The translations under genes were made by a program, and so were the position numbers. A stretch of DNA of 64,000 bases from Acidimicrobiia bacterium (lineage in GTDB: Bacteria; Actinomycetota; Acidimicrobiia; Spongiisociales; UBA5794). The notes under the pieces were generated by a model. It did not search any database and was not told the DNA's origin. It saw only the letters and a program-made list of their open reading frames with translations. The stretch is from positions 1 through 64,000 of the forward strand of contig JALSQW010000020.1 in the NCBI GenBank assembly GCA_026985095.1, given 5' to 3'. How positions within the stretch are numbered: the stretch's first letter is position 1; every line of letters starts with the position of its first letter. Of the stretch, positions 31,005-40,240 are shown one piece after another.

Positions 31005-31973
31005 GTGGCCATCGTGACCGTCAGTGGACCCAAGGACGCCGGCCCCGGTGAGCGGGAGCAGATGCTCGACCGCGCCGTCGAGATCCTCGGTGAGGACGTC
31101 CTCCGCATCGATGTCCCCGCCCGAGGTACCGCCTCCGACGGCGACGGGAGGCTCCGCGACGCCGTCCACGGGATCGTGCCCGCGCTCCAGAGCGGATCGC
31201 TGTTCGGCGACACCGCCAAGGTGATGGTCGTCGACGCCCAGCAGCTCCTCAAAGCCGAGGCGGAGGTCATCGCCGAGCTCATCGCCTCGATCGACGCCGA
31301 CGCCGTCGAGGTCGTGTTCGTCGCCGCCGGAACCATCCCCGCGCCGCTCGCCAAGACCCTCAAGGCCGGCGGCGAGACCATCACGGTCAAGAAGCTGCGG
31401 GAACGCGACGCGGCCCAATGGCTCGGCCGGGCCGCCAAGGAGCGCAAGCTCCGCATCGACTCCGACGCGGCACACATCCTGCTCCAGCGATTCGGGACCG
31501 ACGTCGCGGCCCTCGGTCGAGCGCTCGATCAGCTCGCCGTCGAAGGCCCCAGCATCGACGCCGCCATGGTCCGGAATCGGTTCACCAATCGTCCCGAGGA
31601 GCCCGTGTGGCTCCTGTCGGACGCGATCGTCGCCGGGAAGGAAGGCGAGGCGCTTCGTCGCTTGGAGGACTACCTCGAGCACGGCCATCCGCTGGCGTTG
31701 CTCTCCTTCCTCGAAGGCGAGGTGCGGAGACGCTCCCTCGCCCAGGTCGCGCCCGACGTCGAGACCTACGCGGCCTGGGTCGGCTCGACGCCCACTTCCT
31801 ATCCCGTCAGGAAGGCGTGGGACGCCAGGAACCGGACCCGCTCGGCCAACCTGGCTCGATCCCTCGACGCCATCGCCCGCGCGGACGTGACGTTGAAGAC
31901 GGCCCCCGAAGCCGTCCATCGGGTCACGTTGGAGCGCCTGACCGTGGCGCTGTCCCGCTGGCTCAGTCGCTGA
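31005..31973 (+). CDS. holA: DNA polymerase III delta subunit
   Basis: A 322-residue clamp-loader delta subunit, which opens the beta sliding clamp. The N-terminal domain carries SLFGDTAKVMVVDAQQLLK and VFVAAGTIPAPLAKTLK. The middle AAA+-like part has RDAAQWLGRAAKERKLRID and LLQRFGTDVAALGRALDQLA, and the C-terminal collar ends TVALSRWLSR. The order comEA-comEC-holA is common in actinobacteria and supports the call. GTG 31005 gives the usual N-terminus; no ribosome-binding site is visible and the 37-bp repeats end 14 nt upstream. It converges on greA with a 4-nt gap. Confidence 0.9.
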   Translation: MAIVTVSGPKDAGPGEREQMLDRAVEILGEDVLRIDVPARGTASDGDGRLRDAVHGIVPALQSGSLFGDTAKVMVVDAQQLLKAEAEVIAELIASIDADAVEVVFVAAGTIPAPLAKTLKAGGETITVKKLRERDAAQWLGRAAKERKLRIDSDAAHILLQRFGTDVAALGRALDQLAVEGPSIDAAMVRNRFTNRPEEPVWLLSDAIVAGKEGEALRRLEDYLEHGHPLALLSFLEGEVRRRSLAQVAPDVETYAAWVGSTPTSYPVRKAWDARNRTRSANLARSLDAIARADVTLKTAPEAVHRVTLERLTVALSRWLSR

Positions 31974-31977
31974 ACGA

Positions 31978-32457
31978 TCAGCCTTCGAACGGCCGAACCG
32001 CGACGACCGTCAGCGTGAACGTGCCGGCCGGCGCCTCGTAGGACACCTGGTCGCCCTCGGACGCACCGAGCAGCGCCGCGCCGAGGGGACTGTCGGGAGA
32101 CGCCAGCATCATCCCGGGCGCCTTGTTCTCGGCCGGAGCGACGAAGACGTCCATCTCGTCGCCGTCGGCGTCGATGATCGTGACCACGGACCCGATCTGG
32201 ACCTCGTCGGAGTGCTCCACCTGACGGACCTCGGCGGTATCGAGGAGATGCTTCAGCTGGCGGATCCGCGCCTCCATCATGCCCTGATCGTTCTTCGCCG
32301 TGTCGTACTCGGCGTTCTCCCTCAGGTCGCCGTGGTCGCGAGCCTCCGAGATGCGCTCTTCGATCTTGCGCCGACCTTCGGTGGTCAGGTACTCGAGCTC
32401 CGCCTTGAGTTTCTCGAATGCGGCAGGCGTCAACCAGGTGCCGGCGTCGGCGCTCAT
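31978..32457 (-). CDS. greA: Transcription elongation factor GreA
   Basis: A 159-residue factor that rescues backtracked RNA polymerase. The N-terminal coiled coil (about 8-80) has the tip acidic residues in LRENAEYDTAKNDQGMMEARI, where the Asp/Glu pair reaches into the polymerase active site. The C-terminal FKBP-like domain starts at about 88 (VQIGSVVTIIDADG) and carries SPLGAALLGASEGD, the conserved SPxGxALLG loop. It lies 4 nt upstream of rpsT on the same strand but is read after it, so both are probably co-transcribed. Confidence 0.96.
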   Translation of the reverse strand: MSADAGTWLTPAAFEKLKAELEYLTTEGRRKIEERISEARDHGDLRENAEYDTAKNDQGMMEARIRQLKHLLDTAEVRQVEHSDEVQIGSVVTIIDADGDEMDVFVAPAENKAPGMMLASPDSPLGAALLGASEGDQVSYEAPAGTFTLTVVAVRPFEG

Positions 32458-32461
32458 GACG

Positions 32462-32728
32462 TCACCCCAGCAGGGTGCGGACCTGCTTGGTCAACCGGGC
32501 CTTGCGGCGTGCCGCCGTCCGCTTGTGGAGGACGCCCTTGGACACCGCCATGTCGATGCGCTTCTGGGCGAGCCGGAGCATCTCTTCGGCCTTGGCGGCG
32601 TCGCCGGCCTGGGCAGCCTGCACCGCGGCGCGGGCCCGGGTCTTCAACTCGGAACGGACCGACCTGTTGCGCAGATGCCGCTTCTCGTTCTGGCGGTTGC
32701 GCTTGATCTGGGACTGGATGTTGGCCAT
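32462..32728 (-). CDS. rpsT: 30S ribosomal protein S20
   Basis: An 88-residue basic protein with the S20 pattern: [37 protein letters not shown], and the C-terminal [16 protein letters not shown]. It binds the 5' domain of 16S rRNA. The start at 32728 matches the family N-terminus; GCGAGGT lies 11 nt upstream. It is divergent from lepA, a common arrangement in bacteria. Confidence 0.97.
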   Translation of the reverse strand: MANIQSQIKRNRQNEKRHLRNRSVRSELKTRARAAVQAAQAGDAAKAEEMLRLAQKRIDMAVSKGVLHKRTAARRKARLTKQVRTLLG

Positions 32729-32792
32729 GGAGAAACAAACCTCGCGAGGTGGGTGGGACGATCCGAGAGGATAGCAGAGCCACACGCAACGG

Positions 32793-32798
32793 TACAAT
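32793..32798 (+). promoter_or_regulatory. -10 box TACAAT of lepA
   Basis: GGTACAAT, an extended -10, lies 37 nt before the LepA ATG in the rpsT-lepA divergent gap. Two related GGTACC(C/A)T boxes precede recO and glyS. Confidence 0.45.
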
Positions 32799-32835
32799 GG
32801 TCGAGCCCGTTGAGCTGCACGGGCTCCCCTTCCCC

Positions 32836-34638
32836 ATGACCGCCCCGTCGCGTATCCGGAACTTCAGCATCATCGCCCACATCGACCATGGCAAGTCCAC
32901 CCTGGCCGACCGGCTGCTGGAGCGCACCGGGGCCATCTCGGAACGGGACATGCGCGCCCAGGTGCTCGACGAGATGGATCTGGAACGTGAACGAGGGATC
33001 ACGATCAAGGCCAACGCGGTTCGTCTCGACTACGTCGCTTCCGACGGGGAGACGTACCAGCTCAACCTCATCGACACCCCGGGTCACGTCGACTTCTCCT
33101 ATGAGGTGTCCCGCAGCCTGGAGGCCTGCGAAGGCGCCCTGCTCCTGGTCGATGCCTCCCAGGGCGTCGAGGCGCAGACCCTGGCCAATGCCTATCTGGC
33201 GATCGAAGGGGGCCTCGAGATCATCCCGGTGGTCAACAAGATCGATCTGCCCGCCGCCGAGCCGGACCGCGTCGCGGCTGAGCTGGCAGGGATCCTCGGC
33301 GGGTCCGCCGACGAGGTGCTGCGGGTATCGGCCAAGACCGGCGAAGGCATCGACGAGCTGCTCGAAGCGATCGTCGACAGGCTCCCTGCGCCCGAAGGCG
33401 ACCAGGCCGCCCCGCTCCGGGCACTCGTGTTCGACTCGTTCTACGACACCTATCGCGGCGTCGTGTCCCACGTCAGGATCTTCGATGGCGCGATCGGCCA
33501 GGGTGACGGCCTCCGGTTCATGGCGACCGGCCTGGACACCTCGGCCGACGAGATCGGGATCCGCCGCCCCAGGACCGAGCCGGTCGAGACCCTCGGCACT
33601 GGCGAGGTCGGCTATCTCGTCACCGGGGTCAAGGAGATCGACCTCATCCGAGTGGGCGACACCGTCACCCACCGTGATCGCCCCGCCGCGGAAGCCCTGC
33701 CCGGGTACCGTGAACCCAAACCGATGGTGTTCTCCGGCTTGTTCCCGACCGACGGGGACGACTTCGAACGTCTGCGTGACGCCCTCGAGAAGCTGCGGCT
33801 CAACGACTCGGCACTGATCTACCAGCCGGAGACCAGCCGGGCGCTCGGGTTCGGCTTCCGGGTCGGGTTCCTCGGTCTGCTCCACATGGAGATCGTCCGA
33901 GAGCGGCTCGAACGCGAGTACGACCTCGACCTGGTCGCCACGGCACCGTCGGTCGCCTACCGGGTGAACCTCACCGATGGCGAGACCTTCATGATCCGCA
34001 GCCCGCAGGACATGCCCGAGCCGGGGAAGATCGCCTCCATCGAGGAACCGTACGTGAAGGCGATGATCATCGCCCCGGCCACGTACATCGGCACGATCAT
34101 GGAGCTCGCCCAGTCCCGGCGCGGGGAGATGGGCGAGATGACCTACCTGAGTCCCGAACGCGTCGAGCTGCACTACGAACTGCCGCTGTCGGAGATCGTG
34201 TTCGACTTCTTCGACCAGCTCAAGTCGCGAACCCGGGGCTACGCGTCCCTCGACTACGAACCGGCCGACTATCGACCGTCGGATCTGGTGCGGGTCGACA
34301 TCCTCCTCAACGGTGTGCCGGTCGACGCCTTCTCGTCCATCGTGCACCGCTCCGAGGCCTACCGGTACGGGAAGGCGATGGTGGAGCGGCTTCGGGAGCT
34401 GATCCCCCGTCAGCTCTTCGACGTGCCCGTCCAAGCGGCGATCGGGAGTCGCATCATCGCCAGGGAGACCATCAAGGCCAAGCGGAAGGACGTCATCGCC
34501 AAGTGCTACGGCGGCGACGTCACCCGCAAGCGCAAGCTGCTCGAACGCCAGAAGGAGGGCAAGAAGCGCATGAAGATGGTCGGCCAGGTCGAGGTCCCGC
34601 AGGAGGCCTTCATCTCGGCCCTCAAACTCGACCAGTGA
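32836..34638 (+). CDS. lepA: Elongation factor 4 (LepA)
   Basis: A 600-residue translational GTPase, exactly family length. G1 is [11 protein letters not shown]2 lies in [10 protein letters not shown]3 is DTPGH, G4 is NKID, and G5 is SAKTGEG. The C-terminal LepA-specific region is present ([29 protein letters not shown], and [22 protein letters not shown]). It remodels stalled or assembling ribosomes. The start at 32836 gives the common [16 protein letters not shown]-terminus; an upstream ATG at 32797 overlaps the -10 box and is rejected. hemW overlaps the stop. Confidence 0.97.
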   Translation: MTAPSRIRNFSIIAHIDHGKSTLADRLLERTGAISERDMRAQVLDEMDLERERGITIKANAVRLDYVASDGETYQLNLIDTPGHVDFSYEVSRSLEACEGALLLVDASQGVEAQTLANAYLAIEGGLEIIPVVNKIDLPAAEPDRVAAELAGILGGSADEVLRVSAKTGEGIDELLEAIVDRLPAPEGDQAAPLRALVFDSFYDTYRGVVSHVRIFDGAIGQGDGLRFMATGLDTSADEIGIRRPRTEPVETLGTGEVGYLVTGVKEIDLIRVGDTVTHRDRPAAEALPGYREPKPMVFSGLFPTDGDDFERLRDALEKLRLNDSALIYQPETSRALGFGFRVGFLGLLHMEIVRERLEREYDLDLVATAPSVAYRVNLTDGETFMIRSPQDMPEPGKIASIEEPYVKAMIIAPATYIGTIMELAQSRRGEMGEMTYLSPERVELHYELPLSEIVFDFFDQLKSRTRGYASLDYEPADYRPSDLVRVDILLNGVPVDAFSSIVHRSEAYRYGKAMVERLRELIPRQLFDVPVQAAIGSRIIARETIKAKRKDVIAKCYGGDVTRKRKLLERQKEGKKRMKMVGQVEVPQEAFISALKLDQ

Positions 34639-35837
34639 CGCCCCCGGTCGTCCGACCAGACGACCCGCTCCTCGCCGATGAGGCGGCTCGGTGGGCCAGC
34701 GCCTATGTGCACGTTCCCTTCTGTGCCCGACGCTGCCCCTACTGCGACTTCGCGGTGGTCGTCGACGGAGAACCCGGCGCCGACGCTGGGACCGACGCGT
34801 ACGTCGAGGCCGTCGTCGCCGAGATCGCCATGGAGCGACCGTGGGGCCCGCTCCATGCCATCGCTTTCGGCGGTGGGACCCCGTCCCGGCTCTCGGCGGT
34901 GGCGCTGGGCCGTATCGTCGGAGCCCTTCGCCGGCGCTTCGGCGTGGTCGATGGCGTCGAGGTCGCGATCGAGGTCAACCCGGAGGACTGGACCGACCGC
35001 TTCGCCGCGGAGCTGCTCGACGCGGGGTTCGACCGGGTGTCGTTCGGGGTCCAGTCCTTCGACGCCCACACGTTGGCCTGGCTGGGAAGGGTGCACGACC
35101 CTCACCAGGCCGAGGCCGCGGTCGTGTCGGCTCGACACGCAGGCTTCCGGTCCGTCGGGATCGACCTCATCTACGGTACGCCGGGCGAGGACCTCGATCG
35201 GTGGGTGACGACGGTGCGGCGGGCCTTGGCGCTCGACCTGGATCATCTCTCGGCGTACGCGTTGACGGTCGAACGGGGAACCGCCCTGTCACGGTCGATC
35301 CTCGCCGGTGCTCCGGCGCCCGATCCCGACCAGCAGGCCGACGCGTACGAGGCCATCGGGGAGCTCGCGGTGGCGGCGGGTCTCGTGCGCTACGAGGTCT
35401 CGAACTGGGCCAGGCCCGGTCACCACAGTCGGTACAACCTGGCGACCTGGGGCGGTGCCGAGTTCGTGGCGTTCGGGGCCGGCGCCCACGATCACCGCGA
35501 TGGCGTCAGGGCTCGCAACGTGCGGCGCCTCGACGTCTACCTCGATCGGGTCGCCTCCGGGGTCCGTCCCCGGGCAGGGAGCGAACGGCTCGACCGGGCG
35601 GCAGCGGACGTCGAACGTCTCGTGCTCGGCTTGCGCCGGGTGGCCGGGGTTCGGCGGGACGACCTCGTCGAACGCCTCGTCGTCGACCCTGCCGGTCGGC
35701 GCCTCGTCGCCGCCGGGGTGCTCCGTGTGGGCCCGGACCGGCTCGTCGTCGAGCGTCCCCTCGTGACTGACGAGGTGTCCCGCGCCGTCCTGGCGCTGGT
35801 CGATCGGGACCCCTCAGTGTCCGGCGACGACTGCTAA
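34635..35837 (+). CDS. hemW: HemW-type radical SAM protein
   Basis: A 400-residue radical SAM protein. The N-terminal cluster motif is [10 protein letters not shown] (CxxxCxxC), with family segments [32 protein letters not shown] and DLIYGTPGE, and a C-terminal HemN-type domain ([20 protein letters not shown]). Family members once called HemN lack coproporphyrinogen oxidase activity and act as haem chaperones; this gene has the HemW-type sequence. GTG 34635 overlaps the lepA stop, a conserved lepA-hemW-hrcA-dnaJ order. Confidence 0.93.
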   Translation: MTPPVVRPDDPLLADEAARWASAYVHVPFCARRCPYCDFAVVVDGEPGADAGTDAYVEAVVAEIAMERPWGPLHAIAFGGGTPSRLSAVALGRIVGALRRRFGVVDGVEVAIEVNPEDWTDRFAAELLDAGFDRVSFGVQSFDAHTLAWLGRVHDPHQAEAAVVSARHAGFRSVGIDLIYGTPGEDLDRWVTTVRRALALDLDHLSAYALTVERGTALSRSILAGAPAPDPDQQADAYEAIGELAVAAGLVRYEVSNWARPGHHSRYNLATWGGAEFVAFGAGAHDHRDGVRARNVRRLDVYLDRVASGVRPRAGSERLDRAAADVERLVLGLRRVAGVRRDDLVERLVVDPAGRRLVAAGVLRVGPDRLVVERPLVTDEVSRAVLALVDRDPSVSGDDC

Positions 35838-35840
35838 CTT
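35835..35840 (+). promoter_or_regulatory. -10 box TAACTT before hrcA
   Basis: TAACTT overlaps the hemW stop and ends 6 nt before the hrcA ATG, consistent with a leaderless hrcA-dnaJ transcript. I saw no CIRCE inverted repeat (TTAGCACTC-N9-GAGTGCTAA) near it. Confidence 0.4.
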
Positions 35841-35846
35841 CCGGAC

Positions 35847-36839
35847 ATGCTCGACGACCGCAGATCGAGGGTGCTGCAGGCCCTGATCGAGGAGTACATC
35901 CGTACCGGCGAGCCGGTCAGTTCCGCTGCGGTGCTCGACCGCAGCGGTCTCGATGTGTCGTCTGCCACGATCCGCAACGATCTCGCCCGGCTCGAGTCGT
36001 ACGGGTTCGTCGCTCAGCCGCATCGATCCGCCGGGCGGGTGCCGACCTCGCAGGGCTACCGCTTCTACGTCGACCACATCGGCCCGGGTCGGCTCCGGAG
36101 TGCGACCCGAGCCCGGATCGAGGAGTTCTTCACCGACGTCCATCGTGAGCTGGGCCGGCTCCTCAAGGAGACCTCCGGTCTCCTGGCCGACCTCACCCAT
36201 TTCCCGGCGGTCGTGATCGGTCCGGGGATCGAGAAGGACACCATCCACGCCGTCCATCTCGTCCGTCTCGGTGGGCGCAACGTGCTGCTGGTGGTCGTGG
36301 CCGACTCCGGACGCGTCGTCCAGGAAGTCGTCACCCTGGAGGTCGAGCCCACGCCCCGTCAGCTCGACGCAGCCGAGCGGGTCATCGAACGGACCGTTGC
36401 CGGCAAGTGCCTGTCGGACGTGGGAGCCGGGACCGTCGACGGCAGGCTGTCGGAAGCGGTTCGGCATATCGTCGCCGCGGTCGAGGAGCGGCTCCGGTCC
36501 GGCGACGACGAGACGGGTGAGGTCTACGTCGGCGGAACCGCGCAGCTCGCGCAGATCTGGAACGACCTCGCCGTCGTCCAGCACCTCCTCAGCATGCTCG
36601 AAGCCGAATCCACGGTCCGAGAGATCCTCGGCGACGGCGGGACCGGAACGACCGTGAAGTTCGGTGCTGAGCTGGGCGACGACGTCGATCTGGCCGTCGT
36701 CTCCGCCGAGTTCGACACCGGCGGGAGAGGGACGGGACGGATCGGCGTCCTCGGGCCGATGCGTATGGACTACCGCCGGACGATGCGTCTCGTCGAGGAG
36801 ATCGGCGAGATCCTCGAAGTGCGTCTCGGGTCGGACTGA
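35847..36839 (+). CDS. hrcA: Heat-inducible transcription repressor HrcA
   Basis: A 330-residue repressor. An N-terminal winged helix-turn-helix (MLDDRRSRVLQALIEEYIRTGEPVSS, then VSSATIRNDLARLESYGFV) is followed by the GAF-like dimerisation domain (HRSAGRVPTSQGYRFYVD) and a C-terminal core with GRIGVLGPMRMDYRR. HrcA normally binds CIRCE operators of chaperone operons. It is directly coupled to dnaJ (the start overlaps the stop by 1 nt). Confidence 0.95.
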   Translation: MLDDRRSRVLQALIEEYIRTGEPVSSAAVLDRSGLDVSSATIRNDLARLESYGFVAQPHRSAGRVPTSQGYRFYVDHIGPGRLRSATRARIEEFFTDVHRELGRLLKETSGLLADLTHFPAVVIGPGIEKDTIHAVHLVRLGGRNVLLVVVADSGRVVQEVVTLEVEPTPRQLDAAERVIERTVAGKCLSDVGAGTVDGRLSEAVRHIVAAVEERLRSGDDETGEVYVGGTAQLAQIWNDLAVVQHLLSMLEAESTVREILGDGGTGTTVKFGAELGDDVDLAVVSAEFDTGGRGTGRIGVLGPMRMDYRRTMRLVEEIGEILEVRLGSD

Positions 36840-37936
36840 TGACCGACTACTACGCGATCCTCGGGGTCAGCAAGGACGCGACCCAAGAGGAGATCAAGAA
36901 GCGCTTCCGTCGGCTCGCCAGGGAGACCCACCCGGACGCCAACCCCGACGATCCGTCGGCCGAGGCGCGGTTCCGGGAGATCGCCGAGGCGTACGAGGTC
37001 CTGTCCGACCCGCAGCGGCGCGCCCGGTACGACCGTGGGGAGGTCTTCCAGACCGGCGACCTGTTCTCCCAGTTCGGGGGCCTGGACGACATCTTGCAGC
37101 AGTTCTTCGGCGGCGGGTTCGGCGGCGGGTTCGACTTCGGATTCGGGCGGGCCGCCTCCGGACCGCGGCGAGGCACCGACGTGGTGACGTCCGTCGATCT
37201 CACCCTGGAGGAAGCCGCGTTCGGAGCCTCCAAGGAGCTGATGTTCACCGCCGAGGCGACCTGTGGCCGTTGCGGTGGATCGCGTGCCGAGCCGGGATCG
37301 TCGGTCGTCACCTGTTCGGCGTGCGCCGGTCGAGGGCAGGTGCAGGTCGCCAGGAACACGCTCCTGGGCAGGGTCATGACCGTCACCCGCTGCGCCACCT
37401 GCGGCGGTGCCGGTCAGGTCGTTCAGACCCCGTGCTCGGAGTGTCGAGGACTGGGCAAGGTCGAGCAGGAACGTACCGTCACCGTCGAGGTCCCCGCCGG
37501 AGTCGAAGACGGGACCCGGCTCCGGTTGTCTGGGCGCGGCGGGGCGGGGGATCGCAGCGCGCCGCCGGGTGACCTGTACGTCGAGTTGCACGTCGCCGCG
37601 GACGACCGGTGGCACCGTGACGGCGACGATCTGCACCATCGCGTCACCATCGGGATCGCCGAAGCGGCCCTCGGGACCTCCGTCGAGGTGCCGCTGCTCG
37701 ATGGCGGAACCCACCGCATCGACCTGACGCCCGGGACCCAGCCCGAGACGGTCGTTCGCGTCGCCAAGAAGGGCGTTCCACACCTCCGTCGTCGCGGGCG
37801 CGGCGACCTGTTCGTGCACGTGGGCGTGGAGGTGCCGACCGAGCTCGACGGTGAGGAGGAGACGCTGCTCCGCAGGTTCGCCGAGGCGAGAGGGGAACGG
37901 CCCGCCGAACGGCGACGTGGGTTGTTCCGGCACTGA
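36839..37936 (+). CDS. dnaJ: Chaperone protein DnaJ
   Basis: A 365-residue type-I Hsp40. The J-domain includes the HPD tripeptide (THPDAN), the Gly/Phe-rich linker is at about 85-105 (FFGGGFGGGFDFGFG), and four CxxCxGxG-type zinc repeats run from about 140 to 205 (CGRCGGSRA, CSACAGRGQ, CATCGGAGQ, CSECRGLGK). Substrate-binding beta domains complete the protein. It delivers unfolded proteins to DnaK and stimulates its ATPase. It lies in the hrcA-dnaJ-rsmE order. Confidence 0.96.
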   Translation: MTDYYAILGVSKDATQEEIKKRFRRLARETHPDANPDDPSAEARFREIAEAYEVLSDPQRRARYDRGEVFQTGDLFSQFGGLDDILQQFFGGGFGGGFDFGFGRAASGPRRGTDVVTSVDLTLEEAAFGASKELMFTAEATCGRCGGSRAEPGSSVVTCSACAGRGQVQVARNTLLGRVMTVTRCATCGGAGQVVQTPCSECRGLGKVEQERTVTVEVPAGVEDGTRLRLSGRGGAGDRSAPPGDLYVELHVAADDRWHRDGDDLHHRVTIGIAEAALGTSVEVPLLDGGTHRIDLTPGTQPETVVRVAKKGVPHLRRRGRGDLFVHVGVEVPTELDGEEETLLRRFAEARGERPAERRRGLFRH

Positions 37937-37937
37937 G

Positions 37938-38582
37938 ATGCGGCGCATCCCGCATCTGTACCTGCCTCCCCCGTGGCCCGAGGGTCCCGTCGTTCCGCCA
38001 TCGACGACGGTCCGACATCTGCGCGTCGTGCTGCGGCTCGCAGATGGCGCCTCGGTGACCTACACCGACGGGCGAGGGACCATGGGAACCGGCCGCTGGA
38101 TCGACGGTGCCGTCGATCGCGGCGACGAGCAGCACGTGGACGATCCTTCCCCGCTGGTGCTGGCGGTCGCTCCGCCGCGGCGGATGGAGCGACTTCGGTT
38201 CGTCGTCGAGAAGCTGGCCGAGTTGGGCGTCCCGATGCTGCGGTGGCTCGTCGCCGAGCGAGCCCAGGCCCGACTCCCGAGAGCGGACAAGGTGCAGGCA
38301 TGGGCGATCGGGGCGTTGCAGCAGTCGCGAGGCGCCCATCTGTTGGATGTCTCGGGTCCGGTCGGCTGGTCGGAGCTGCCTCGACCCTTGGTCGTGGCAC
38401 AGCCCGGAGGTCGTCCCCTGGTCGGTGTCGCCCCGCCGGCGACGATCGCGATCGGTCCGGAGGGTGGGTTCTCGTCCGCCGAGATCCCCCCGGATGCGGA
38501 ACGCGTCGACCTCGGGGAACGGATCTTGCGGGTCGAAACGGCCGCGCTCGTGGCCGCGGCCGCGATGCTCGTCGGGAGATGA
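37938..38582 (+). CDS. rsmE: 16S rRNA m3U1498 methyltransferase RsmE
   Basis: A 214-residue SPOUT methyltransferase. The C-terminal knot motifs are AIGPEGGFSSAEI and LGERILRVETAALVAAAAM, with VVEKLAELGVPMLRWLVAERAQ in the middle. The N-terminal PUA-like domain is short, so the protein is about 25 residues below typical length. It methylates N3 of U1498 in the 30S decoding centre. It starts 1 nt after the dnaJ stop. Confidence 0.92.
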   Translation: MRRIPHLYLPPPWPEGPVVPPSTTVRHLRVVLRLADGASVTYTDGRGTMGTGRWIDGAVDRGDEQHVDDPSPLVLAVAPPRRMERLRFVVEKLAELGVPMLRWLVAERAQARLPRADKVQAWAIGALQQSRGAHLLDVSGPVGWSELPRPLVVAQPGGRPLVGVAPPATIAIGPEGGFSSAEIPPDAERVDLGERILRVETAALVAAAAMLVGR

Positions 38583-38664
38583 TGCGCATCGGCGGTGGTT
38601 CGTGTCTAGAATGCTCACAGAGCGCGGTTGGGGCTGCGCGCTCGGTAGCGGGAAGGGGGGCCAT

Positions 38665-39147
38665 GTGGCCACCTACAACGAACTGCTCGGTGAACGGCTT
38701 CGGTCCATTCGCCGGCAACGAGGGATGTCGCTGCAGGACGTTCAACGGGCGACCTCAGGCGAGTTCAAGGCGGCGGTCCTCGGCGCCTACGAACGCGGGG
38801 AACGCGCGTTGTCGGTCCCGCGCCTGCACCGCCTTGCCGAGGTCTATGGCGTTCCGATTGCCCAGATGCTGCCACCCGAGCCGGGATCGACCATGGTGGA
38901 ACTCCGCCAGGAGTCGGCGATCGTCATCGACCTCAATCGGGTCGAATCGCTCACCGGAGCCGAAGGCGACGTCCTCGAACGGTTCATCCGCGGCATCCAG
39001 ATGCAGCGTCAGGACTTCAACGGGCGGGTCCTCACCCTCCGCCGAGACGACCTGAAGATCCTGGCCATGATGCTCGACGCCACCCCCGCCCACATCGGTG
39101 AGCGCCTCGAGGCGATCCGCGCCAACGGGTCCCGCGCCGCCACCTGA
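38665..39147 (+). CDS. bldD: BldD-like c-di-GMP-responsive transcription regulator
   Basis: A 160-residue regulator matching BldD over its whole length. The N-terminal HTH_3 domain reads LGERLRSIRRQRGMSLQDV, then LGAYERGERALSVPRLHRLAEVYGVP. The C-terminal domain holds the c-di-GMP signature RxD-x8-RxxD as R115-Q-D117 and R126-R-D-D129. In Streptomyces coelicolor these residues (114/116, 125/128) bind tetrameric c-di-GMP and drive dimerisation on DNA, repressing development genes. Conservation of all four suggests c-di-GMP control here too. GTG 38665 follows GGAAGGGGGG. A possible -10 TAGAAT is at 38607. Confidence 0.88.
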   Translation: MATYNELLGERLRSIRRQRGMSLQDVQRATSGEFKAAVLGAYERGERALSVPRLHRLAEVYGVPIAQMLPPEPGSTMVELRQESAIVIDLNRVESLTGAEGDVLERFIRGIQMQRQDFNGRVLTLRRDDLKILAMMLDATPAHIGERLEAIRANGSRAAT

Positions 39148-39192
39148 CCTACGGGCACCATCGGACCTGGCCGTTTTCGGCGTCCCGACCGA

Positions 39193-39198
39193 TATACT
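39193..39198 (+). promoter_or_regulatory. -10 box TATACT before phoH
   Basis: TATACT, 61 nt before the phoH GTG, in the 112-nt gap after the BldD-like gene. No -35 consensus is visible. Confidence 0.4.
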
Positions 39199-39259
39199 CG
39201 CCATCTCTGATGGGCTACCACGCCGCATTCCCTGTTCCCGGCAACGAGGAACCCTCCCG

Positions 39260-40240
39260 GTGACGAACCTCCCTGCAACCGATGCCCGCATCCGCGTGCC
39301 CAGCAACCATCTCATGGTGGAGCTGCTGGGTCACCGCGACGCGCATCTTCGTCAGGTCGAGGAGGCGTTCCCCGCGGTCCGGATCGTCGCCCGCGGCAAC
39401 GAGATCAGCTTCGATGGGCCCGACGCCGACATCGATCGGGCACGCACCGTCGTCGAGGAGCTCCTGATCCTGGTTCAGGAGGGGGAGTCCCTCGACGTCG
39501 ACCGCGTCGATCGGGTGATCGCGATGGTCCGCGACGACGTTCCGAGCCCGTCGCGGGTGTTCACCGAGTCCATCCGGGTCGGTCGAGGACGACACGTCCG
39601 ACCCAAGACGCTCGGACAGAAGCGCTACGTCGACGCCATCAAGGACAACACCCTCGTGTTCGGCATCGGCCCGGCGGGAACCGGCAAGACCTACCTGGCG
39701 ATGGCGTGCGCCATCGAGGCACTCATCGAAGGATCCGTCCGCCGCATCGTCCTCAGCCGGCCGGCGGTCGAGGCCGGCGAGCGACTCGGCTTCCTTCCCG
39801 GCGACCTCGCCGCCAAGGTCGACCCGTACCTTCGGCCGCTCTACGACGCCCTCTACGAGATGCTGGGGCCCGAAGAGACCGCCCGGCTCATGGAACGCGG
39901 CACGATCGAGATCGCCCCCCTTGCGTACATGCGCGGCCGGACCCTCAACGACGCGTTCGTGGTGCTCGACGAAGCCCAGAACACGTCCCCCGAGCAGATG
40001 AAGATGTTCCTGACACGGCTCGGCTTCAACTCGAAGATGGTCATCACCGGTGACGTCACCCAGGTCGACCTCGACGCCGGGCAGGCTTCGGGACTCCGCA
40101 TGATCCGCAGCGTCCTCGGCGACGTTCCCGGCATCGCCTTCGAGGAGCTGACCAGCTCCGACGTCGTGCGGCATCGGATCGTGGCCGCCATCGTCGAGGC
40201 CTACCGCCGGTTCGAAGAACGCGAGAGGGACACACGATGA
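39260..40240 (+). CDS. phoH: PhoH family ATPase
   Basis: A 326-residue PhoH/YbeZ protein. An N-terminal KH-like region (VELLGHRDAHLRQVEEAF) precedes the P-loop ATPase with Walker A GPAGTGKTYLA, SRPAVEAGERLGFLPGD, and Walker B VVLDEAQNTSPEQMKMFL, then ITGDVTQVDL. YbeZ proteins work with YbeY on rRNA processing and RNA quality control, and ybeY lies two genes downstream in the same overlapping operon. GTG 39260 has GAGGA upstream. Confidence 0.94.
   Translation: MTNLPATDARIRVPSNHLMVELLGHRDAHLRQVEEAFPAVRIVARGNEISFDGPDADIDRARTVVEELLILVQEGESLDVDRVDRVIAMVRDDVPSPSRVFTESIRVGRGRHVRPKTLGQKRYVDAIKDNTLVFGIGPAGTGKTYLAMACAIEALIEGSVRRIVLSRPAVEAGERLGFLPGDLAAKVDPYLRPLYDALYEMLGPEETARLMERGTIEIAPLAYMRGRTLNDAFVVLDEAQNTSPEQMKMFLTRLGFNSKMVITGDVTQVDLDAGQASGLRMIRSVLGDVPGIAFEELTSSDVVRHRIVAAIVEAYRRFEERERDTR

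Noticed and set aside
35780-35850. CIRCE operator for hrcA
   Set aside because: No TTAGCACTC-N9-GAGTGCTAA inverted repeat is present near the hrcA start.
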